Shown here one piece after another: positions 30,412 through 36,425 of a stretch of DNA of 36,425 bases (its first letter is position 1; each line of letters begins with the position of its first letter). The DNA is taken from positions 1 through 36,425 of the forward strand of contig CBDUQU010000010.1 in NCBI GenBank assembly GCA_965369445.1, in the 5' to 3' direction. Source of the DNA: SM23-73-3 sp965369445 (GTDB lineage Bacteria; Zixibacteria; MSB-5A5; SM1-73). Under the pieces are notes generated by a model, which was given only the letters and a program-made list of their open reading frames with translations, was not told the origin of the DNA and made no database searches. Position numbers and translations under genes: made by a program.

Positions 30412-30824
30412 GGGGACAGGGAATCAGGTGCAGCGGATTGGGTGGATTCAGCTTCTTCCGCAGGTTTTAGCTTGTCTTCCTGGATGACTCGATAGACTTT
30501 TTCCCCCTCTTTAACCATGCCTAATCTCTCTCGGGCCTGCTTCTCCAGATAAAACTCATCATCGGTGAGTCTTTGTTTCTCAATCTCCATGTCGATCAAC
30601 TCCGCCTGAAGCGCTTTAGATTCCTTTTCGAGATTGTTTTTCTCTTTCCAGAGCTGGTGGATCTGAACGAACCCATAGGGGCCGGCGAAGAAACGGTAGG
30701 CCAGGAAAGCAAAGGCCAGAAGGAGCAGGATTCTCTTCACGACTTGCTTCTTACTGGTACCCCGCTCTTTCACCTTCTGGAAGAAACTGCTCGGAGATTT
30801 TCTTTTCCTTCTCCTTCTGGCCAT
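30408..30824 (-). CDS. Septum formation initiator family protein (FtsB/DivIC-like)
   Basis: A 138-residue bitopic membrane protein: a very basic cytoplasmic head (MARRRRKRKSPSS), one transmembrane helix around residues 35-52 (ILLLLAFAFLAYRFFAG), a coiled coil (LWKEKNNLEKESKALQAELIDMEIEKQRL) and the conserved DEFYLEKQARERLGMVKEGEKVYRV segment of FtsB/DivIC. It would act in the divisome with FtsL and FtsQ. I start at the ATG at 30824, with CAGGGGAC upstream; extension to 30929 would translate hairpin repeats. The C-terminal ~25 residues are an acidic, Ser/Pro-rich tail. Confidence 0.88.
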   Translation of the reverse strand: MARRRRKRKSPSSFFQKVKERGTSKKQVVKRILLLLAFAFLAYRFFAGPYGFVQIHQLWKEKNNLEKESKALQAELIDMEIEKQRLTDDEFYLEKQARERLGMVKEGEKVYRVIQEDKLKPAEEAESTQSAAPDSLSP

Positions 30825-31220
30825 TTTGTCCCCTGAATACCTCTCTCCCGCAAGGGGCGAGAGAAGCTTTCCTCCGACCGGGTTTCCCTTCCTTGATTTG
30901 AGGAAAGAAGGGAGGGTCAAAGACTCCAAATCACCTTTTGTCTAAGATCACCATTCAACCGCATGCTTGACATCCTGGTTTCCAGCTTAAATAAAGAACA
31001 TTTCTCCCGGCTGTCAAGGATTTTGAGGTATGGAGCCTGCAACCTGTCTTGCAGTTTAGACGGAAACGACGAAAGGGCGGGAAAGAACTTCTCTCGAATA
31101 GGGCGGAGAGCAGTGAACTGACTTCCGAATTAGTTGGTTCATGTGAAACGCGAAGACGCTGGGGGGCTGGTTTCGTAGTGTTCTGGCGGGGCTGTCTTTT
31201 GTAAACGGTACTAAGAAGTG
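30825..31220. other. 396-bp intergenic region between enolase and ftsB-like genes
   Basis: No gene seen. On the minus strand TTGACA lies at 31012-31017 with a weak -10 (TTATTT at 30989-30994, 17-bp spacer), the best candidate promoter for ftsB-recO. Near 30840-30925 there are two imperfect hairpins (CTCTC..GAGAG and CCCTTCC..GGAAAGAAGGG types). The 31020-31220 part shows nothing recognisable. Confidence 0.5.
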
Positions 31221-32612
31221 TTATGTGTTTGCGAATTCCCTTGCTCTTGGAATCTCCACCCCTTCATATCGAAATGACATGGACTCCATCTCTTGGATTC
31301 GTCCCTCCAATTCCTCAGCCTCTAGGCTGCCGAAAGCTGTTTTCCCCAAGAATCGTGCTCTTTCTCCGAGACATTCCTCGATTCTTAGGAGTTGGTTGAA
31401 CTTAGCGGCCCTGTCAGTTCGCGAAGCGCAACCTGCTTTGATCTGACCTGCATTTACAGCCACAGCCAAATCTGAGATGGTGGTATCCTCAGTCTCTCCG
31501 GAACGGTGAGAAATTACAGTGGTGTAGCCCGCGTTCTTAGCCTGTTCTATCACCTCCAGAGTCTCAGTCAATGTGCCGACCTGATTGAGCTTTATCAGAA
31601 TGCTGTTGGCGATGTTGTTTTCGATGCCTCTTCGCAGCCGGCTCATGTTTGTTACGAAGATGTCGTCACCGACCAATTGGGTTCTCTTGCCAAGCCTTTC
31701 CGTCAGTTTATTCCAACCTTCCCAGTCATCCTCTGCCAGTCCGTCCTCAATTGAAATGATTGGATACTTATCGATCAATCTCTCATAGAAGTCAATCATC
31801 TGGTCCGAAGTGAAGGTTTTGCCCTCGCCTTTGAGAACGTACGCTTTGTCTTTCGTCTCGTAGAATTCGGATGCGGCGGGATCTAGGGCCAAGAATATAT
31901 CCTTTCCTGCCCTATATTGAGTTTTCTGGATGGCTTCCAAGATTGCTTGAATTGCCTCTTCGTTCGAGCGGAGTTTAGGTGCGAACCCGCCTTCGTCACC
32001 GACGCCAGTGCTATAACCCTTAGAGCTTAACACCACCTTGAGATGGTGGAAGACTTCCACACCCATTCTTATTGACTCCTTAAAGTTTGGAGCACTGACT
32101 GGCATTATCATGAATTCTTGCAGATCGAGACCACTACCTCCGTGCAAGCCACCATTTATAACGTTGATCATCGGAACTGGAAGTAGCTCTACTGTTTCCC
32201 CACCAATATACTTGTACAGGGGCAATCCGGCATGTGCCGCAGCAGCCTTACAAACTGCCAGGGACACTCCTAGGATTGCGTTCGCTCCCAAACGACTCTT
32301 GTCCCCCGTACCATCCAACTCGATAAGGAATCGATCAATCTCTTTTTGGTTGAGAGGATCTGGTCTTGTCTCGCGGAGCGCCGGAAAGATTATGCGCTCT
32401 ACGTTCTGTACAGCTTTAGTTACCCCCTTTCCCAAATAGCGGTTCGTGTCTCCGTCCCTTAGTTCAATAGCTTCGTGTCTACCTGTAGACGCCCCTGAGG
32501 GAATCGCTGCCCTGCCAAAAGAACCACCTTCCAAGGTAACGTCGACCTCTATAGTCGGATTTCCGCGGGAATCGAGGATCTCGCGAGCCTTGACAGCTGC
32601 GATGCTCACCAT
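31221..32612 (-). CDS. eno: Enolase
   Basis: Interconverts 2-phosphoglycerate and phosphoenolpyruvate in glycolysis/gluconeogenesis. Family motifs are AREILDSRGNPTIEVDV, IPSGASTGRHEAIELRDGD, LGANAILGVSLAV, GDEGGFAPKL, the magnesium/acid-base segments ALDPAASEFY and SIEDGLAEDDW, VGDDIFVTN, and SHRSGETEDTTI. 463 residues, about 30-35 longer than usual: after the normal end (ERARFLGKTAF) there is an extra charged tail, GSLEAEELEGRIQEMESM.... AGGGGGGC precedes the ATG. A small possible reading frame ends inside its start. The region reads minus from an unusual poly-G promoter at 32915-32943. Confidence 0.95.
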   Translation of the reverse strand: MVSIAAVKAREILDSRGNPTIEVDVTLEGGSFGRAAIPSGASTGRHEAIELRDGDTNRYLGKGVTKAVQNVERIIFPALRETRPDPLNQKEIDRFLIELDGTGDKSRLGANAILGVSLAVCKAAAAHAGLPLYKYIGGETVELLPVPMINVINGGLHGGSGLDLQEFMIMPVSAPNFKESIRMGVEVFHHLKVVLSSKGYSTGVGDEGGFAPKLRSNEEAIQAILEAIQKTQYRAGKDIFLALDPAASEFYETKDKAYVLKGEGKTFTSDQMIDFYERLIDKYPIISIEDGLAEDDWEGWNKLTERLGKRTQLVGDDIFVTNMSRLRRGIENNIANSILIKLNQVGTLTETLEVIEQAKNAGYTTVISHRSGETEDTTISDLAVAVNAGQIKAGCASRTDRAAKFNQLLRIEECLGERARFLGKTAFGSLEAEELEGRIQEMESMSFRYEGVEIPRAREFANT

Positions 32613-32833
32613 GACGCCCCCCTGAGATATGAACTTCTGAATCCCGAAACAATTACTTTTCGGCTTGGTGTACTATCTGTATCGGCAAGAAATATCATGT
32701 TTTGACCTTTCTGTCGTTTTCGCCCTGCATCTTTCCGTGCTAAATCCTCATCTCTAACAACTTCACCGTTCACGTCCATTCCATTAACGGTTGCGGGGGC
32801 CGAGTTCCCATCCGAAACTCGCACTGAAGCCAT
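32606..32833 (-). CDS. Possible small leader protein upstream of enolase
   Basis: A 75-residue frame beginning MASVRVSDGNSAPATVNGMDVNG and ending RKVIVSGFRSSYLRGASW. Its TGA (32606-32608) overlaps the enolase ATG region by 7 bp, which would allow translational coupling, and it lies directly behind the 32915 promoter. Against it: no ribosome site, no family I recognise, and unremarkable composition. It could instead be an untranslated leader. Confidence 0.35.
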   Translation of the reverse strand: MASVRVSDGNSAPATVNGMDVNGEVVRDEDLARKDAGRKRQKGQNMIFLADTDSTPSRKVIVSGFRSSYLRGASW

Positions 32834-32914
32834 GATGAAACGAAGCGCCCTTTTTTCTCCCAATCTTGACTGCAGTGGGCAAACTGACCACGTCCACCGA
32901 TCTCACAATCGTCT

Positions 32915-32943
32915 AATATATGTAAAAAACCCCCCCCTGTCAA
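32915..32943 (-). promoter_or_regulatory. Strong promoter with homopolymeric G8-T6 spacer
   Basis: On the minus strand: TTGACA (32938-32943), a 17-bp spacer made of eight G, six T and ACA, then TATATT (32915-32920). An A8 run lies just upstream of the -35. The predicted start near 32907 is about 75 nt before the small frame and 295 nt before enolase. Confidence 0.72.
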
Positions 32944-32989
32944 CATTTTTTTTGAGCCGTAACTTGTTGTGTACCAAAATATTCCTGTG

Positions 32990-34012
32990 CTACATGGGGT
33001 CTGCGTCTATCCATACGGCCGTAAAGTGAGACACGAATCCCTCTTCAACCCCAGGATTTGCTATGTGAAACTCTATCACCGGATAGAATCTGCTTTGCCT
33101 TGGCTGCCCGACCACGCAGGTGAAAACCTTTTCATCTACCCTGAATGTGATCTGCGTGGGCAGCTCGCGATAAATCCGTCCTTCAAAACGACCAGAGTAA
33201 GCTGCCCCCCTCGACTTAACTTCGTCCCTTGCCGAACAAAGCTGATTTCGAAAGTTCTCTGGGCTAAACCCCAGTTGGCGCCCTCTCCTCTCCGCAAGTT
33301 CGCTTTGTGGATCAAGTGTAAGGATACGGACCTTCAGTGAGCACCTCAGTTTCAAAGCAGCCATTATCGTATCCAGATAGCTTTCGTCGGAGCCTTTGAT
33401 CTTCTCGCAGAGCCAGCTCAAGTTCGTGGTGAGTATGTCGATCCGATCTCCCGCTTCAGCGAAAAATGACTCTAGGTTTACCAGACTTCTATCCTTAAAG
33501 CACTGCGCCTGATATATTGGCTTGCTGGCTATTTCTAGTTCCAGGCGCTCTTGTTCTATTCTCAATCGATCAAGCACCTCGCGTATACGCAGAAGCAAGA
33601 ATCTTGCTAGATCATCCAAGCCGCCTTGGCTTAGCGTGTAACAGTGATACAAGCTCTGACTAACAAGAGAAGATACGTCACTTTTGTTTTGCGTTACGTA
33701 CAGAATGGGTTTCTCATTGGCAAGCGCATACCCAATCTCAAGGTAAACGTTGGCGTTCCGACCCGTCACGTCCGCTATTACAATGTCTGCACTTCGGATT
33801 TGAGCCGCCACGTCCTTCAAGATGTCGAGATCCTCCCGCTCTGTCCTATCAACTGTGAATATCTTAACGCGCATCGACTCCATAATCGTCTCTATCTTCC
33901 TGTAGACTTGATCGGTCCACTCCTCCCCGAAGGGCATTGACACCAAACAACGAGGCAAACGCGGTTCCTCCCCCTCCGGGCGAACTGGTACCCGTTTCTT
34001 GGCTGAAGACAT
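32990..34012 (-). CDS. Nucleoside 2-deoxyribosyltransferase-like / PLD-like two-domain protein
   Basis: A 340-residue soluble protein. The N-terminal domain (residues ~20-110) has CLVSMPFGEEWTDQVYRKIE, ADIVIADVTGRNANVYLEIGYALANEKPILYVTQ: the Rossmann-like nucleoside 2-deoxyribosyltransferase/TIR-like fold with Asp81 and Glu92 in the catalytic positions of that family. A helical linker (~120-165) follows. The C-terminal domain (SFFAEAGDRIDILTTNLSWLCEKI ... LKVRILTLDPQSELAERRGRQLG) resembles phospholipase-D-like signalling modules but has no HKD motif. Such combinations are found in putative defence or signalling effectors. Monocistronic; strong GGAGGGAGGT before the ATG. Function not established. 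Confidence 0.65.
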   Translation of the reverse strand: MSSAKKRVPVRPEGEEPRLPRCLVSMPFGEEWTDQVYRKIETIMESMRVKIFTVDRTEREDLDILKDVAAQIRSADIVIADVTGRNANVYLEIGYALANEKPILYVTQNKSDVSSLVSQSLYHCYTLSQGGLDDLARFLLLRIREVLDRLRIEQERLELEIASKPIYQAQCFKDRSLVNLESFFAEAGDRIDILTTNLSWLCEKIKGSDESYLDTIMAALKLRCSLKVRILTLDPQSELAERRGRQLGFSPENFRNQLCSARDEVKSRGAAYSGRFEGRIYRELPTQITFRVDEKVFTCVVGQPRQSRFYPVIEFHIANPGVEEGFVSHFTAVWIDADPM

Positions 34013-34118
34013 TGAAACCTCCCTCCTTCCTCTTTTCGGCTAGTCGGTTTTGCCCGCTAGCTACAAAACCAGGTTCCACTTGCTCGGAACGAAATTTGCC
34101 CTGGGTGTCCAAGCACCT

Positions 34119-34148
34119 CTATTAAACCATGAAGAATCGTCTTGTCAA
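34119..34148 (-). promoter_or_regulatory. Putative promoter of the deoxyribosyltransferase-like gene
   Basis: Minus strand TTGACA at 34143-34148 and TAATAG at 34119-34124 (18-bp spacer), about 100 nt before the start codon at 34012. The -10 is weak. The rest of 34013-34299 holds no gene I can support. Confidence 0.45.
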
Positions 34149-34299
34149 GACTTTTTGAGGCTTTTTCGGCCCACCAAAACTCGGCCTACCCTGTCCGTTG
34201 GTACTTGAATCCCTTGTCGCTTGCGTCTTGTGCCCGCTCAAAGAATTAAGTTCTTTCTCAGGGATTTTTCTGTCGGGCCTGTCGCCCGCGTATCCGCTT

Positions 34300-36425
34300 T
34301 CACAAAAGCTGCGACCTCTTTCTGATCGCCCATTCGATGGAGAGACAGAGGACAAAGACAGCTAAAAGCAGAGGATGATTCCAGAGTGGAATTTCCCTGG
34401 TCTTCTGCTCCTCTTTTTCCACCAGATCGAGGTCATTGGCCAGATTTTCGATCTCTTCTTTTTCGTAATATCTGCCCCCGGATACCTCGGCTATTCTTTT
34501 CAAAAGATCGAAATTCGTTTTCAAATCAGAGTCTTCCACGCTGTACTCCTCTACCAGGAATTCACCCGCTTTGCTACCGATCTCCTTGCTGTCCCGGAAG
34601 ACCTTGCCTTCGAAGGAGTATTTTCCCGGCGGAAGCGCTCTCAAGGTGGCGGTATAATCACCTAAGTCATCCAGCCCCAGATTGACTATCTCGGAGTCGG
34701 CGGGGGCTTCGCCCCTCACGATTGCCATCACCGAGGCATCTCGTATCTTCTGATAATTCTCATCGAATATCCTGGCCTTCAGGGTTACCTTCTCTCCCCC
34801 CATATAAATCTTTCTTTCGGTGAAGAAATTTATCAGGTCCATGTCCTCTCTCACCACCAGCCACCGGATCGAGTTGTTCCAGAACGTTTGGTACGCCTGG
34901 TTGTCTTTCCCTATTCCCCATAGGAGAAAATCCCATCTCCAGAACGGTGTTACGGTTATAGCCATCACCTTCCCTTTTCCGTAGTTTCTGACCGCCATGC
35001 CGGGGGAGAAAGAGCCAGGATTTTGGGGGTTTCTGAACCCGGCCAGACTTATGGCATCTTTGGTAACGGGACCAAGAATGGCAACCCCCAGGAATGGAGG
35101 TAGGTCGGACCAGGTCTTTTCATTCTCTTCTATGTTTTCAGCCAACCGGGTGACCGGATGAAGCTTCCCCTCTTCTGTCAGCTTCAGAGTGAGACTGGCA
35201 GAGGAGTAGGCTATTTTTCTTCCCGCGGGATCGAAGGGTAAAAGCGAGAAGGCCTCCATGAAGCCATGACTGTCCATAAACTCCTTGCCCAGGAGGAACA
35301 GCACCGAACCGCCTCTGCTGAACACGAAGTCCTCGATCTCCTTTTTGTGTTTCGCGAAAATGAATCTCGGCGGATCAACAAAGACCAGGATGTCAAATGA
35401 GCTCAGTCGACCTTCACCTCGCGGGAATCTACCCACGACAGGTTGTCCCCTCTTCCCGTAGACCAATGTCTCGAGCTCCACATTTTCGTCTTTTCCCAAA
35501 GCCCTTTTCAAAAAAGTGTACTCCCAGTTTAAGCTTCCGGAGGTTAAGAGTATCTTGATCTTGCTCTTCAGAACTTTGATGGTGAATGAACGGCGGTTGT
35601 TCTCACTAACCGACTCCCCATCCAATGTGGGAAGGGTCAAACTGTAACGATGCAAGCCCGCTTTTTCCGGAGTTATGTTAAGCTCGACGGTCTGGGTTGC
35701 GCCGGACTTGCCCAGGCTCAAGTTTTTCCGGACCATCGTATTCTTGTTTTCCTTCAAGGCAACCTGAATTTTGGAGTCGTCAAAACCGGTATGGGATATG
35801 TCGGCCTGGATGGGAATCTGATCACCCACGTATCCGATCTCGTTGTAGATGATCCTTTCTATGGACAGATCTTTGACAGGTCTGTAGTCGCCTACGCCGC
35901 AGGCGTAGATGGGAAAGTCGGTTGACCTTGCTACCAGCACCGGATCCTCTCCCAGATTGTTCGCCCCGTCGCTTAAGATCACCATGGCCACCAGATTTTC
36001 TCCCTTGAGCTTCTGCTCCACCGAGCGTATAGCTTCTCCGAGGGCGGTAGAGGGACCTAACGAATCCGGGAATCTCTCTTCGGTGTCCAGCGGGAGAACC
36101 GAGTCGGCAAAACCATAAGTCCTCAGCTCTGCCTGCGAGGAGACGTCTGCAAAGACTGGATCCGTCAATAGGTTCTGGAGTTCGTCTATTCTTGTGATTT
36201 CGGTCCCTTTAAGATTCATGCTTCGGGATGCGTCCAGAAGTAAAGCCACCAGAGGCCTGTGGACGTGTTTTCTGGCGATGGTCAGAACCGGCTCCGACAG
36301 AACGAGAAAGAGAGAAAATAGAGCCAAAATCCTCAATCCCAGAAGCAGGCTTTTTTTTCTTTTACTCAAGGGGGGAAAGGTTCGACGGTAGGTGAGAATG
36401 GCCAACAGTAGAGCCAGGACGAACA
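34300..36425 (-). CDS. VWA-domain / GATase1-like membrane protein (5' end outside window)
   Basis: At least 701 residues, reading in from beyond the window edge: the frame stays open to 36425 and the first visible residues (ILTYRRTFPPLSKRKKSLLLGLRILALF) are the second of two usual N-terminal membrane segments. VWA domain follows: LLLDASRSM (MIDAS DxSxS), VILSDGANN. Next come a beta domain (DISHTGFDDSKIQVALKENKN), a glutamine-amidotransferase-like flavodoxin fold (FDILVFVDPPRFIFAKHKKEIEDFVFSRGGSVLFLLG) without a clear catalytic Cys, an Ig-like domain, and a C-terminal membrane helix (LLLAVFVLCLSIEWAIRKR). Such proteins sit next to BatA/MoxR-type genes; the role is envelope-related but undefined. 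Confidence 0.78.
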   Translation of the reverse strand, partial: FVLALLLAILTYRRTFPPLSKRKKSLLLGLRILALFSLFLVLSEPVLTIARKHVHRPLVALLLDASRSMNLKGTEITRIDELQNLLTDPVFADVSSQAELRTYGFADSVLPLDTEERFPDSLGPSTALGEAIRSVEQKLKGENLVAMVILSDGANNLGEDPVLVARSTDFPIYACGVGDYRPVKDLSIERIIYNEIGYVGDQIPIQADISHTGFDDSKIQVALKENKNTMVRKNLSLGKSGATQTVELNITPEKAGLHRYSLTLPTLDGESVSENNRRSFTIKVLKSKIKILLTSGSLNWEYTFLKRALGKDENVELETLVYGKRGQPVVGRFPRGEGRLSSFDILVFVDPPRFIFAKHKKEIEDFVFSRGGSVLFLLGKEFMDSHGFMEAFSLLPFDPAGRKIAYSSASLTLKLTEEGKLHPVTRLAENIEENEKTWSDLPPFLGVAILGPVTKDAISLAGFRNPQNPGSFSPGMAVRNYGKGKVMAITVTPFWRWDFLLWGIGKDNQAYQTFWNNSIRWLVVREDMDLINFFTERKIYMGGEKVTLKARIFDENYQKIRDASVMAIVRGEAPADSEIVNLGLDDLGDYTATLRALPPGKYSFEGKVFRDSKEIGSKAGEFLVEEYSVEDSDLKTNFDLLKRIAEVSGGRYYEKEEIENLANDLDLVEKEEQKTREIPLWNHPLLLAVFVLCLSIEWAIRKRSQLL

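Noticed and set aside
34122..34355. 77-codon minus-strand frame between VWA and deoxyribosyltransferase-like genes
   Set aside because: Overlaps the VWA 3' end by 56 bp, has no recognisable domain or ribosome site, and contains the candidate promoter.

Overview
The window is a dense, repeat-rich bacterial chromosome segment with about 28 genes. It carries no rRNA, tRNA or prophage. The gene set suggests an uncultured, probably FCB-type lineage (inference): a secreted HEXXH protein ending in a FlgD/T9SS-like module, the alternative GlmU-like sugar nucleotidyltransferase seen in Bacteroidetes relatives, a single-chain glycyl-tRNA synthetase and a VWA/GATase1-like membrane protein. Most genes have good Shine-Dalgarno sites, and several TTGACA-N17 promoters are visible.

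Layout. 1-3.5 kb: argF, ftcD (bifunctional formiminotransferase-cyclodeaminase) and a PHP phosphoesterase. 3.7-6.1 kb: secreted metalloprotease overlapping an ECF-type S component. 6.2-15.8 kb: a long acyl-CoA locus behind a near-consensus promoter: archaeal-type HMG-CoA synthase, SCP2-type thiolase, DUF35 protein, methylcrotonyl-CoA carboxylase beta subunit, methylglutaconyl-CoA hydratase, biotin carboxylase and biotin carrier protein. Read in the catabolic direction it converts 3-methylcrotonyl-CoA (from leucine/isovalerate or terpenes) via methylglutaconyl-CoA to HMG-CoA. HMG-CoA could then be split by HMG-CoA synthase in reverse plus thiolase, because no HMG-CoA lyase is present in the window. 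16-18.5 kb, minus strand: DUF1573 lipoprotein-like/periplasmic protein, membrane rhodanese, MauE/DoxX protein, then a QueT-like transporter. 18.7-22.3 kb: purD, purE, lemA, htpX-like protease. 22.4-26.6 kb: GlmU-like protein, galT, glgA. 26.9-28.2 kb: a REP/RAYT island with a Y1-type transposase and a DUF3883 protein, bounded by 81-bp direct repeats. 28.2-30.9 kb, minus: glyS, recO, ftsB/divIC. 31.2-34.0 kb, minus: enolase with an unusual poly-G promoter and a nucleoside-deoxyribosyltransferase-like putative effector. 34.3 kb to end, minus: VWA protein running off the window.

The most notable structure: two genes of the 23S-rRNA-intervening-sequence (S23/IVP, four-helix-bundle) family sit inside the acyl-CoA operon. 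Each lies in a ~0.45-0.55 kb cassette whose two ends are inverted arrays of short (about 7 bp) degenerate repeats. One cassette falls exactly between the biotin carboxylase and the BT/biotin-carrier half of what in many organisms is one polypeptide. Solitary arrays of the same style occur at three further intergenic sites. This resembles rRNA intervening sequences (same gene family, complementary ends) moved into a protein-coding operon.
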